Of a stretch of DNA of 64,000 nucleotides, positions 53,501-60,676 are shown one piece after another. The notes below the pieces were generated by a model, which saw nothing but the letters and a program-made list of their open reading frames with translations, was not told the DNA's origin and searched no databases. This DNA comes from Paenibacillus sp. 32352. Its GTDB lineage: Bacteria; Bacillota; Bacilli; Paenibacillales; NBRC-103111. The stretch spans positions 1 through 64,000 of the forward strand of contig NZ_MZNT01000010.1 in assembly GCF_002042965.1 (NCBI RefSeq), written 5' to 3'. The number at the start of each line of letters is the position of its first letter. Within the stretch, counting starts at the first letter, position 1. The translations under genes were made by a program, and so were the position numbers.

Positions 53501-55073
53501 CGCGGGCCACGACATAATGCGTGCCGTCTTCCACGTTAGTCCAGGTAAAGCTGTATGGCCCCGATGTGTCCTCGCCTACCTTCGTTCCATCAATGAAAAA
53601 CTCGACCTTGGCAATTCCGTCCTTATCGTCCGCCGAAGCGTTGATGACGACATCGCTGCCTGCTTCAGTAATCGTATTATTGGCGGGAGACGTAATGACA
53701 GCCGTCGGGTTATCCGTATTGCTGCCGGATGCATTCCCTTGGACCACCAGATCATTCAAATAAACTTCCAGATTCGTATACCCTTCCGGAGAAAGTGTTA
53801 TCGAATTGCGGTCATCCGGATTTGACGGACTCAGCCCGTGAGCCGTTTCCCACGCATCATCCATCCCGTCTCCATCCTGGTCTACGACGGAAGAGCGCAC
53901 CTCCGGATATTCGGCAAAACCGCCCACTTCTTTGGGGGAGTTAATATGCTGACCGGTTCGGTTCTTCACATCATTGATAACCCGGGCATCGATGGCATCC
54001 CGTTTAGGCAAGGTAGCGCCAGCATTGGCCAATACATTAGCATAAGCATCCTGTGCGGATTCCGGCACATAACCAGCTACATCAGCCCGCGTCGATTGCT
54101 TCGACGATGCAAGGTCAACGACGGTTTGCACGCCTTTCCAGTTATCTGCGGTTACTGCAGGGTCACCATCCATGTAATTGCCGTTAAAATACATCTTGCT
54201 CTCCGGAATCACATCCAGGAATAAAATGTTGCGTACATTCCTGTACGTGTTCGGGCCATATTTGTAATAGTTGCTATCCAGATTATAGTAGCCCTCGCCG
54301 CCGCCGTAAGAGGAAGCAATACCCCAGTTATAGATGACGTTGTTGCTTGCATCCGTAATATCTAGAAGCTGCTTGATGGTCGGGAAGCGCGGATTGCGGC
54401 TCACGCTGTGGGCGATCAGGTTATGGTGGAACGTCGCGTTATTTCCGCCCCATATGCCGCCGTAGCCGTGCCGCCCCTTTTGGTGGCTTGTCATCAGCAT
54501 GCTTTCTTCCGATATGGACCACTGCACCGTTGTATTCGTGTTCTCATACAGACTGACGACCTCATCTACCGACCAGCTGAAGGAGCAGTGGTCAATGATA
54601 ATATCTTTATGATAACGAATTCCAAAGGCATCATCCTCGCTCGCAAAACGATCCCCTAACCGAAAGCGCAAGTAGCGGATGATCACATTGTCCGCTTCAA
54701 CGCTGGTCGTGTAGTCGCTGACCGTAATTCCGTCGCCAGGTGCCGTTTGACCTGCAATGGTAATATTGGAGCCCGATATTTTGAGCGACTCCTTCAAGTG
54801 GATGGTGCCACCGACGCGAAAAACGATGGTTCGGTTACTCTGACTAACGGCATCCCGCAGGGAGCCTGGAATGGGCGCTTCATTCTTGCTGTAGTCCGCC
54901 AATGTATTGACAATATAGACTTCCTGACCCCGTCCGCCCGTCGTATACTTGCCGCCGCCTTCCGCACCCGGAAATGCGGGCAGCTTGACGGCTGTCGTAT
55001 CCGCTGAGGCTTGACCCGGTACGAACGACGCCAGCATGGCTGCAATCAGCGCATAGCTTATTACCTTCTTCAA
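47502..55073 (-). CDS. S-layer-anchored pectate lyase/pectin methylesterase giant protein
   Basis: A 2,523-residue surface enzyme. Approximate order: signal peptide (1-25), PL1-type pectate lyase (30-420; FPGAEGGGKYTTGGRGQEV, NITIAGQTAPGDGITV), calcium-type loop DQDGDGMDDAWE (about 410), Ig-like domain (454-545), ConA-like domain (549-735), FN3 (741-830), LamG-like domain (837-1040), four FN3 (1044-1400), CE8 pectin methylesterase (1408-1700; GYQDTLFADKG, VDYIFG with the nucleophile aspartate, LGRPWRPYA), Big2 + FN3 repeated twice (1721-2078), Gly/Ser linker, an unassigned domain (2114-2330) and three SLH modules (2345-2523). Start: a TTG at 55073 seven bases after AGGAGGAG; longer in-frame starts lack this. 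It would demethylate and cut pectin at the cell wall. Confidence 0.93.
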   Translation of the reverse strand: MKKVISYALIAAMLASFVPGQASADTTAVKLPAFPGAEGGGKYTTGGRGQEVYIVNTLADYSKNEAPIPGSLRDAVSQSNRTIVFRVGGTIHLKESLKISGSNITIAGQTAPGDGITVSDYTTSVEADNVIIRYLRFRLGDRFASEDDAFGIRYHKDIIIDHCSFSWSVDEVVSLYENTNTTVQWSISEESMLMTSHQKGRHGYGGIWGGNNATFHHNLIAHSVSRNPRFPTIKQLLDITDASNNVIYNWGIASSYGGGEGYYNLDSNYYKYGPNTYRNVRNILFLDVIPESKMYFNGNYMDGDPAVTADNWKGVQTVVDLASSKQSTRADVAGYVPESAQDAYANVLANAGATLPKRDAIDARVINDVKNRTGQHINSPKEVGGFAEYPEVRSSVVDQDGDGMDDAWETAHGLSPSNPDDRNSITLSPEGYTNLEVYLNDLVVQGNASGSNTDNPTAVITSPANNTITEAGSDVVINASADDKDGIAKVEFFIDGTKVGEDTSGPYSFTWTNVEDGTHYVVARAIDNSGVGTQSDNVTVHVNTTTTLGPWQAVDIGSVGIPGHTQLGADAKTVTVKSPGDVGGNADAFLYAYQKQSGNGEIIARVEHVTANDDNAEAGVMIRESLDPSSKMAFLSIPYVKMGKKGVMITRDADGGNTARIEPDAFINTPYWVKLVRLGDHFTGLISQDAVNWQKIGTVTIDMPDEVFYGLAADASKADNDINKYNTSNFSGVELHAIDPDFPAEPTGLTGTPGDKSATLTWNVDASAESYNVKRGDMPGGPYTAIATGIVGTNYTDTKLTPGKAYYYVISAVNSKGESFTSSEVSVEPTGEPEPIYYVDEDFENVELNTTPALYEVSPNPQTDKNKVVASGVPADSTGNSSAKALYLYDRANVNTQFIRKFTPQYGTVIIETDFYFPEESGTSVPLQVQSADGQKTAFTIEVRKPTSPAASGSYTLTYNKGSSNYYKLMDPPQSTKAWHNLKLVANAAADSVDIYIDDAFVQTFAFTTTDFKKYGIGRILSKTPGGGNGSFYFDNLKVYVEPAETPKGLMAVPGNGAVQLTWVEPQGAESYNIKRSETNGGPYSVIQTNVTGSSFIDTTVTNDTVYYYVITANGVGGETGNSNQVQVMPTETAVKPPAPEGLKAVSRNAQIDLSWNPLENANYYTVKKASQPTGSYEVVATNIKGTAYRIGGLTNDSLSSYVVTATSVAGEGPASQPITIAASEPLGTPQVTAVAASRQIALQWPAVPRADHYVVKRSSSPDGAYSVIAPNVTGTSFKDTNLEDGKPYYYKVSAAGLSAAGLDSDIVAIRPGADAGQPGIPAGLKAEAGEGSVTLNWSHVTGAASYQVVRSTSPGGPYSVAADGVTGGTFTDTGLTLGTTYYYAVSAINENGSSYPSIPVKAIPAKVIVVSQNSAEPGDYTTITDAINQVQDNSAAPTIIRVKNGVYKEKVNIGSSKNKITMIGESREGTILVNGDSAKTPGPGGTELGTNGSYTLKVSGTDFTLENMTVENSAGLTAGQAVALYSEGDRGIYRNVKLLGYQDTLFADKGRQYFVDSYIAGSVDYIFGSSPAVFENGILHSRASGYVTAASSNEGKPGYLFLNSTLTSEPGLTAQVELGRPWRPYASVTYVNSTMGDHIKTNGWNNWGNTSNEATARFAEYASKGPGANAGARYTWSKQLTAAEAEQFTVQSTLGGTDNWNPKEPVWLIPGIPNPPKPGQGATGITVDQPTVQLEAGDSVQVHATVLPETVDQKVVWSGGNDAASVSAAGLISGLKPGTAKATVTSVTYSTYSADVNVTVVDTKAPEWKGGSLSIGSITSSSAALSWPAAADYVGVTGYNVYVNGKPYGSVQGNVWSLVVGGLKADSAYTFLVKARDGAGNESAAGLSATATTAKASVDPDPNPKPGQGATGITIDQPAVQLEAGDSVQVHATVLPETVDQKVVWSGGNDAASVSAAGLISGLKPGTAKATVTSVTYSTYSTDVSVTVVDTKAPEWNGGTLNTSVLTNTSVVLSWPAAKDYVGVTKYKLVWNNNNEVVVDGNVLSYKVTGLLPAAPYTFQLTAIDAAGNTSQALTAAVRTHGSSNGRGPSTGGSSGGSSGGAAAGGNGETSSGSPAAEGQVKLPANAMQVKNETLADGTVVSKVTVDGVRLAEALNQAAKQKSSSVVLDLNTLSAVNIELPSQVLINAGTGSPNAVVVVNTSTASYELPLKAVSGLAAANSKDAAVHVSIAPANQQAAQRAEAQAKQLGGTMLTQPMEYRLTLKAQGAEQELKTQSYSAKTMVLPKAVDPNKVTGVIINPATGQMRFVPTLFVTENGVTKATWLHPGNGVYAVIESSKAFEDLKGHWAQKEVELLASKWVVQGSSETTFEPNRSISRAEFASILVRSLGLDENPQGAAYHDVDAHAWYAGAVGAAAAAGLVQGYETGQFQPDATITREQMAVMIARAANYAGMATTETADLSQAYADASSISGWAHSSVGWSVKAGIMQGTGERSFAPGELATRAQAAVMLKRMLQHLKFMN
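49081..49361 (-). repeat. internal direct repeat, copy 2 (Big2 domain)
   Basis: 281 bases, about 95% identical by eye to 49645-49925, spaced 564 bases apart in the surface pectinase gene. It encodes the second Big2-type Ig domain. The FN3 units between the copies are much less alike, so the Big2 part alone has been duplicated recently or homogenised. Confidence 0.85.
49645..49925 (-). repeat. internal direct repeat, copy 1 (Big2 domain)
   Basis: Partner of 49081-49361. Each encodes a domain beginning GATGIT and ending VVDTKAPEW. The high nucleotide identity could allow recombination that shortens or lengthens the stalk. Confidence 0.85.
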
Positions 55074-55454
55074 GTCTTTTCTCCTCCTAAAAAATCTTTG
55101 ATGACCTTGGCTTGATGCATTTGATTTTGAATGCGGTTCCAATTAGCATTCAACATCCTTTTGAGCCATACACCTCCTGAAGCTTCCTGCCTGAACGTAG
55201 AATCGTTTAAAAGCGCTCAGTAAAAACATTACGAACTCGATTATGCTCTGATAACGCATTCATAGCTATACCTGCAAGATAACTTCATGTTGAAACCTGC
55301 CCAATATTTACCAAACACTGCGAATATAGCTTGTAAACAACATGCGATATGCCGGATTTAACCCAAATCCGCCAATGTAAAAAAGCACCCTGACCGTATT
55401 TGTACGAATCGGGATGCTTTTGGACTTTTCTTTAAGGGAGCCTACGGAATGTTC
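55074..55454. other. leader and promoter region of the surface pectinase gene
   Basis: 381 bases with no established gene. Near the 3' end is a short minus-strand frame at 55143-55169 (ATG, eight codons, MAQKDVEC) right after AGGAGGTGT; it could be a leader peptide. The region 55170-55370 is AT-rich with several possible -10 strings but no clear promoter. The downstream neighbour's terminator occupies 55376-55421. Confidence 0.45.
55376..55421 (-). terminator. terminator of the GH105/LplA transcript
   Basis: Minus strand AAAAGCATCCCGA and TCAGGGTGCTTTT form a stem with one wobble around a 15-base loop, ending in a T-run. It lies 34 bases past the stop at 55455. Confidence 0.8.
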
Positions 55455-56972
55455 TTACTGCTTACGGCCTCGTTCATAAGCCGCTTTGTATTCTTGGGCC
55501 ATCTTCTCTCCGCCCGCTTGCTTCCACCTTTCGATTTCGGCCTTCCAGCCGGCTTCGTCGATCTTGCCCATGATGAAATTCGTTTCCGCGTCGCTGATAA
55601 GCTGCTCCAGCATCCGCCCTTTTTCGGAGAACGTGGCAGAATCCAGCGTTAACGCAGGATTAACGACGATGTATTTCTCATTTTCTTTCGTAATCTGATT
55701 GTTTTTTAAATATAAATCGCTTTGCTTCATCGGCTTCGATATATTATAGCTTTCATTGCGCTGCGGCAGTGCATCACGGTACGGCTTCACCTCTCTTGCA
55801 TCCGCCTCCGGGTTCAATGGCACGGTGAATTCTCCCTTGTCTTCCCAATGCCTGCCTTCAAGCCCTTTAACAAGAAGCGTCGCCATAGGAGGATCCATCA
55901 GCTGGTCAATAAACTTTAATATTCTTTTCAATTCGTCGACCGTTTGGACCGTATCTCTGGGAATGGCCAGGAAGCCCGCATTTCCGCTTTCCCCGGGCAG
56001 TCTTCTGCCGAAGGGTCCTTCTACGGGAGCTGCATCGATGACAGCGGCCGGTACTGCCTTGATCAGCTTGTCCTGCATGGTCTGCGCATTGCCTCCGGAC
56101 ATCCGGATAGCCGTACGGCCCGACTCAAAAGCTTTATCGATCTCTGTCGCATCGACAACCGCAAAATCCTGATTAATCAGCTTCTCCTCATACAGCTTGC
56201 GAAACAGCTTCATGGTGCTGAAGAAGGGCTCCGTCATGAATTCCGGGATGAATTCTCCGTTTTCTACCTTCCACTTGTTCGGGCCGCCTTGAGCTACGGT
56301 GAATCTGGTTAACGTGGAGGAAGTATCCTGGTTATATTTTTTATCCAGCATAAATCCGTAGGTATCGTCCTTGCCGTTATGGTCCGGATCACCCTTCGCC
56401 ATGAGCTTGATGACGCTGTACCATTCATCGAGAGTTTGGGGCAGCTGCACGCCGAGTGCGTCGAACCAATCCTTGCGGTAATGAACGGCAGCCCGGCCCA
56501 GCTCCCGAAACAACGGAACACCGTATATTTTGCCATTTACGGCAATGTTGTCATAATACCGCCGGTCCTGTGCAGACAAATTTTTATAATCCTTCAAATA
56601 GGGCCCGATTTCCCAAAACAAATCCGATTTCAATGCCCCCATGATTGTCGGCGTATAATTAAGCTTGATCAGCTTCGGCAGCTCGTTGGAGGCGGCCATG
56701 ACGTTCACCTTCTCATCGTAGCCGGAAGTCGGAATCCATTGTATCTGCAAATCGGTCTGCGTATAGGCTTGAATCGCTTTCTCCATCTCATTGTCTTTAG
56801 GCGGGATGTCGCCCGCTTGATTCACAACAATGGTTAGTGGATAAGCCTCATCGGAGCTTCTTAGGGCCGAGCCTTTCCCCCCATCCTCTGACGTTCCGTC
56901 TGTACATGCCGTCAGCAGCACAGATAGCAGCAAAAGAATGCTCATCAGCGATGCTTTGCGTTGAATATCCAT
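55455..56972 (-). CDS. LplA-type solute-binding lipoprotein
   Basis: A 505-residue extracellular binding lipoprotein. The signal peptide ends with lipobox LTAC (cysteine near residue 23). Then comes an acidic/Gly linker and a long LplA-type body with KGDPDHNGKDDTYGF near 195, a calcium-binding-like loop. The ATG at 56972 follows GAGGGGGG; an ATG five codons earlier overlaps the GH105 stop (TAATG). It is 14 bases after the GH105 gene and so in the same transcript. No permeases accompany it here; a YtcP/LplB pair elsewhere would be needed. The likely ligand is a rhamnogalacturonan or pectin oligosaccharide. Confidence 0.9.
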   Translation of the reverse strand: MDIQRKASLMSILLLLSVLLTACTDGTSEDGGKGSALRSSDEAYPLTIVVNQAGDIPPKDNEMEKAIQAYTQTDLQIQWIPTSGYDEKVNVMAASNELPKLIKLNYTPTIMGALKSDLFWEIGPYLKDYKNLSAQDRRYYDNIAVNGKIYGVPLFRELGRAAVHYRKDWFDALGVQLPQTLDEWYSVIKLMAKGDPDHNGKDDTYGFMLDKKYNQDTSSTLTRFTVAQGGPNKWKVENGEFIPEFMTEPFFSTMKLFRKLYEEKLINQDFAVVDATEIDKAFESGRTAIRMSGGNAQTMQDKLIKAVPAAVIDAAPVEGPFGRRLPGESGNAGFLAIPRDTVQTVDELKRILKFIDQLMDPPMATLLVKGLEGRHWEDKGEFTVPLNPEADAREVKPYRDALPQRNESYNISKPMKQSDLYLKNNQITKENEKYIVVNPALTLDSATFSEKGRMLEQLISDAETNFIMGKIDEAGWKAEIERWKQAGGEKMAQEYKAAYERGRKQ

Positions 56973-56986
56973 TGCCGCCCCCCTCA

Positions 56987-58114
56987 TTAGGAACTAGTCT
57001 GGGTCACCTCTATCCCGGCCAATATAAACGGAGATACCGCTTTCGGGTCGTTATGAACAATACCTTCCCCTATATAGTAGCTGTAAGAGCCGTCACGGTA
57101 AGGGTTGCCTCCCAAGCCTGCAACGCTGTTGCACTGGGTGAGATGATATTGGCCTTCTTCATCCGTAACAACCAGATGCTCAAGCAGTCCTTGATATCCC
57201 CGAACAGCCTGCTCTCTGGCTTCATTCCCAAGCAGTCCTAACCGATTGCCCTTGGCCAGCGCATAGACGAACATGGAGCTTCCCGATGATTCCAGGTAAT
57301 TGCCTTCCCGTCCTGCCTGATCCAGCACCTGCGGCCACAGTCCTGTCGCCGGATCCTGCACCTTGCTTAAAGCCGCAGCCAGCCGCTGCATAACCGCCTT
57401 CAGTTCATCCCGGTTCGGATGATCCGACGGAAGACATTCAAGCACATCCGCCAGCGCCATCATATACCAGCCCATAGCACGGCTCCAGACATGAGGAGAA
57501 CGGCCCGTACCAGGCTCCGCCCACTGCTGCTGAAGCGAAGAATCCCAGCCGTGCCGGAGCAATCCGTTTGCCTCATCCCGCGTCTTCTTCTCTACCAGCA
57601 GGAGCTGATAGGCCGCTTCATCCAGCCATGCGCGCTCTCCGGTCAAAAGCCCGTAACGGGCGAGAAACGGCGAGGCCATATAAAGTCCATCCAGCCACAT
57701 TTGGGAGGTGTAGCCTTTCTTGTGCCAGAAGCCTCCTTCTTCCGTACGCGGATGAGACTTCAGCTGGGACATTAGCAGCTCGATCGCTTGACGGTAATTC
57801 TCTTCTCCCGTCGTTTTCAGCAGAAGAAACAACAGCTTTCCTTGATTGACCTGATCCAGATTGTAGTCTTCCACCTTATAATTCAGAATCGTACCGTCCT
57901 GCTGTACGAATAAATCCATCATTTCACGGATGTAATGAAGATACTGCTCATCACCGGTTATGTCATAGCAGGCCTCCATGGCTCTAAGAAAACAGCCATT
58001 TTCATAATGCCACCGCTTGGTCAAGAATCCTCCCCCGTCCGGCTTCTTATAGCGAAGCATGAACTGTCCGGCCCACTCCAGAGGATCGGCAATCCCTTGT
58101 TTATTCCATAACAT
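56987..58114 (-). CDS. unsaturated rhamnogalacturonyl hydrolase, GH105 (second copy, YteR-like)
   Basis: A 375-residue cytoplasmic GH105 enzyme with the same layout as the gene at 39916: WHYENGCFLRAMEACYDITG near residue 34-53, HPRTEEGGFWHKKGYTSQMW near 122 and GRSPHVWSRAMGWYMMALAD near 190. It removes the unsaturated uronate from lyase products. The ATG at 58114 with AGGTGG eight bases ahead is better than the GTG four codons upstream. It is followed by an LplA-type binding protein and preceded by a membrane AraC regulator, the ytePQRS-type arrangement in Bacillus, which supports a role in rhamnogalacturonan use. Confidence 0.93.
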   Translation of the reverse strand: MLWNKQGIADPLEWAGQFMLRYKKPDGGGFLTKRWHYENGCFLRAMEACYDITGDEQYLHYIREMMDLFVQQDGTILNYKVEDYNLDQVNQGKLLFLLLKTTGEENYRQAIELLMSQLKSHPRTEEGGFWHKKGYTSQMWLDGLYMASPFLARYGLLTGERAWLDEAAYQLLLVEKKTRDEANGLLRHGWDSSLQQQWAEPGTGRSPHVWSRAMGWYMMALADVLECLPSDHPNRDELKAVMQRLAAALSKVQDPATGLWPQVLDQAGREGNYLESSGSSMFVYALAKGNRLGLLGNEAREQAVRGYQGLLEHLVVTDEEGQYHLTQCNSVAGLGGNPYRDGSYSYYIGEGIVHNDPKAVSPFILAGIEVTQTSS

Positions 58115-58176
58115 AGCTTGTTCCACCTTTCTATTTTATAGGTCAAATGGTTACCGGTACTACAGGATTCAACCCG

Positions 58177-60525
58177 TTATGAGGACTGCTCCCTATCGAG
58201 CATTTCCCTGTACTGTCCCGGTGTCGTTCCGTAGGTTTTCCGGAAATTGCGGATAAAGGCGCTAATATTTTTATATTGAAGCTTTTCGCCGATTTCCGAT
58301 ATTTTCATCGTCGTTGTTTCGAGCATGACCTTAGCCATACTCATCCGGTAATCGGATAAATAGTCGCTGAACGAAACGCCCATCTCCTTTTTGAACACGC
58401 GGCTTAAATAAACCGGATGAAAATTCAGCGTCTCGGCGCACGATTCCAACGATATTTCGGCGTCATACAGATCGTGAATCATTTTGACGATGCGGTCCGC
58501 AATGTTCACGTACTGGGTGTCCGCCTTCTCGGAGAGCATCGTAATGATCGGGACAAACAGCTTGGTTTGGAACCAAAGAGCGATTTCCTCGCGGGTTTGC
58601 AGCTTCAGGAGCTGCTCCACAGCGCCTTCCCCCTCCAGTATTTTCCTCAGGGAGACCCCTTGGTCCTGAACAATGTGCAATATGCGCGACATGAGCTGAA
58701 TGAGCAGAAGATGATGCTCGTTCATAAAACCGTCCTTATTCAGTACGGAAGACAAATATTGGTTGAAAATGTAGATCGCCTTCTCCAGCTTCACCTCCTG
58801 CAAAGCTTGAGCCAGCTGATCCTCCATCAGCTTCAGATGAGAGTAGACCTTCGACTCCACTGCTTCGTTATGCTCGATGTCCTCATAATGGGCGATGATA
58901 TCAGGGCCCAGATGAATCCGGCATTTCAGTGCGGCCATGCTCTCCCCATAGGCTTTCACCGTATCGTTCAGCTGGCTGAATGCCCTGCTGATCCCGATGC
59001 TGACCTGAAGCTGCAAATAGAGCTCCACCTTGGCTTTAATCAATTCAGCAGTCTGATAAAAATAAGCCTTCACCTGCTCCGGGTCATCGACTGCCGACGC
59101 CAATAAGGTGACCTGGGAGGTTCCGAGCAGTATCGGGCTGAACCGCGTCTCCACAGGCAGCAATTCTCCCACAATATTGTTAATGGCAAAAAGCAGCAGC
59201 TCGCGATCCTGTTCCTGATACCTCGTATCCTGCAAATGATCGATTTGCAGGGTCAGCACTCCTAATCGTTTCCAATCTTTGGGGAATCCATAAAGCCCGG
59301 AACGATACATCCGGTCGCCGTCATGGATTTGCCCTGTAAACAGCTTCAGCACAAAAAACTCCTTCAGATGCCCGGATTGGCCCTGCATCTGTTCTTCCAA
59401 CCGGCTTCGGGAGACGGCAAGCGTTTCAATGCTTTCCTTGATGTACTGCAGCTCATCCCTTTTTATGCCTTCCCGGGAAGCCTCGGGCTCGATTCTTTGC
59501 GTCAGCTCCAGCAGGCTGCGAATCGGGGAATACATTCTTCGGCTTCCGAAATAACCAATGATCAATACAACGATAAAAATAAACGAACAAGCAGCGGCTG
59601 TAAGAACCGCCGTTTTCTTCGTATCCTTCGTCATTTCGGCGATCGAAGCAACGGAGACATAGGTCCATCCGTTATACCCGGAGGAACGGTATAGCACAGC
59701 AACCTCCCTGCCGTTCATCCTGGCGTTGAAGGAGCCCTGCTGCTCCCGCGCACTGCCGCTCCTCTCCTGCACGATTCGGTTGATGTCGGCATAAGCCGCC
59801 GTGGAATCGGAGGATGCCAGGAAGGCTTGCCCCGACGAATCCAAAATATAATTCGAGCTGCTTGAGGAGCCGTGATTGGGGGTCAGCATAGCCCGAATAT
59901 CCGCTGCCGCTATTTGAACGACCAGAAGCCCTCTCGGCGTGTTCGTTCTGGGAAGCAGCGGTATTTTTTCCACGAGGCTGATCGTATCGGACGCAGGGCT
60001 GCGGACGGCACCGGCAGCTTTGGAAGAAGCACCCGCCTCCAGCTGCCCGCCTGAAGGGGCGGTCCATTTCATCGTGCTCCAAAACATGCTGGCGGGATGG
60101 GCGGCATAGTTATAGATCTCACTTTTATTTTCGTACGTGCTCAGCTTCTTCATCACACCCAGGTTAACGACCCAATCCTTTTCCACATTCACAATGTAGG
60201 CTTGCTTGATAACGGCGGTCGATTGCAGATTGGTCAGCTCAGCCGTTAGCTCTCGGACCTGCACGAAATCTTCTCCATCGAGAGACGTGTCCATAGCCGA
60301 CTGAATCATAGAGGAGTTTGCCAGCTGGGTTGCAGACATTTCCAGCGATTTCAACGTTTGCTCAACCCTCATTTGGGTTTGAAGCAGCAGCTGCATGTTG
60401 GCTTCACTGACCTTTTTTTCAATATCCTGCGTCGCCAAATAATAAGATACCAAGCCGATAAACACCGTTGGAAGCGCTCCCAGCAGGAGGCTGAAGCTTA
60501 ACAACCGCACTAAAAATTTGGACAT
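58177..60525 (-). CDS. AraC-family membrane regulator with extracellular sensor
   Basis: A 782-residue regulator: TM1 at residues 9-30, an extracellular Cache-like domain to about 270, TM2 near 272-295 with a HAMP-like stretch (MYSPIRSLLELTQRIEPE), a long cytoplasmic middle part with a GGDEF-unrelated fold, and a C-terminal AraC HTH pair (about 685-780; ISLESCAETLNFHPVYLSRV and EIGEKLQYKNISAFIRNFRK). AAGGGGGAT precedes the ATG at 60525. It lies 62 bases upstream of the GH105 gene in the same direction and probably activates that operon on sensing an extracellular pectin fragment. It is divergent from a second AraC gene (60677). Confidence 0.92.
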   Translation of the reverse strand: MSKFLVRLLSFSLLLGALPTVFIGLVSYYLATQDIEKKVSEANMQLLLQTQMRVEQTLKSLEMSATQLANSSMIQSAMDTSLDGEDFVQVRELTAELTNLQSTAVIKQAYIVNVEKDWVVNLGVMKKLSTYENKSEIYNYAAHPASMFWSTMKWTAPSGGQLEAGASSKAAGAVRSPASDTISLVEKIPLLPRTNTPRGLLVVQIAAADIRAMLTPNHGSSSSSNYILDSSGQAFLASSDSTAAYADINRIVQERSGSAREQQGSFNARMNGREVAVLYRSSGYNGWTYVSVASIAEMTKDTKKTAVLTAAACSFIFIVVLIIGYFGSRRMYSPIRSLLELTQRIEPEASREGIKRDELQYIKESIETLAVSRSRLEEQMQGQSGHLKEFFVLKLFTGQIHDGDRMYRSGLYGFPKDWKRLGVLTLQIDHLQDTRYQEQDRELLLFAINNIVGELLPVETRFSPILLGTSQVTLLASAVDDPEQVKAYFYQTAELIKAKVELYLQLQVSIGISRAFSQLNDTVKAYGESMAALKCRIHLGPDIIAHYEDIEHNEAVESKVYSHLKLMEDQLAQALQEVKLEKAIYIFNQYLSSVLNKDGFMNEHHLLLIQLMSRILHIVQDQGVSLRKILEGEGAVEQLLKLQTREEIALWFQTKLFVPIITMLSEKADTQYVNIADRIVKMIHDLYDAEISLESCAETLNFHPVYLSRVFKKEMGVSFSDYLSDYRMSMAKVMLETTTMKISEIGEKLQYKNISAFIRNFRKTYGTTPGQYREMLDREQSS
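60468..60482. promoter_or_regulatory. possible catabolite response element
   Basis: TTGGAAGCGCTCCCA fits the degenerate cre consensus for CcpA at every fixed position. It lies inside the AraC coding region, about 43-57 bases after its start codon, a location where CcpA can block elongation. A match to such a loose pattern may be chance. Confidence 0.35.
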
Positions 60526-60590
60526 GACCTTATCCCCCTTCCCGCATGTTATACCACGATACCGAGTGAAGTACCGCCCGATCAACGATA

Positions 60591-60608
60591 TCCTAATTAG
60601 AATTAGGA
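60591..60608. repeat. inverted repeat between divergent AraC genes
   Basis: TCCTAATT-AG-AATTAGGA is a perfect 8-bp inverted repeat in the 151-base space between the two AraC genes. It ends 16 bases before the -35 of the plus-strand promoter, a typical activator position. Confidence 0.55.
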
Positions 60609-60624
60609 CGCGCCGCACTTTCCC

Positions 60625-60653
60625 TTGCACTTCATGCCTTGTCTTGCTATGCT
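60625..60653 (+). promoter_or_regulatory. promoter of the cupin-AraC gene
   Basis: TTGCAC (60625-60630), 17-bp spacer, TATGCT (60648-60653). It leaves a short leader before the start codon at 60677. A minus-strand -10-like TATAAC at 60548-60553 would serve the opposite gene, with a poor -35. Confidence 0.6.
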
Positions 60654-60676
60654 AGGCGAAGAGGGGGGAACCCGCG

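Noticed and set aside
47502-55073. Giant gene as a fusion caused by assembly error
   Set aside because: The frame is continuous, domain boundaries are regular and linkers look natural; only the two Big2 copies could mislead an assembler.
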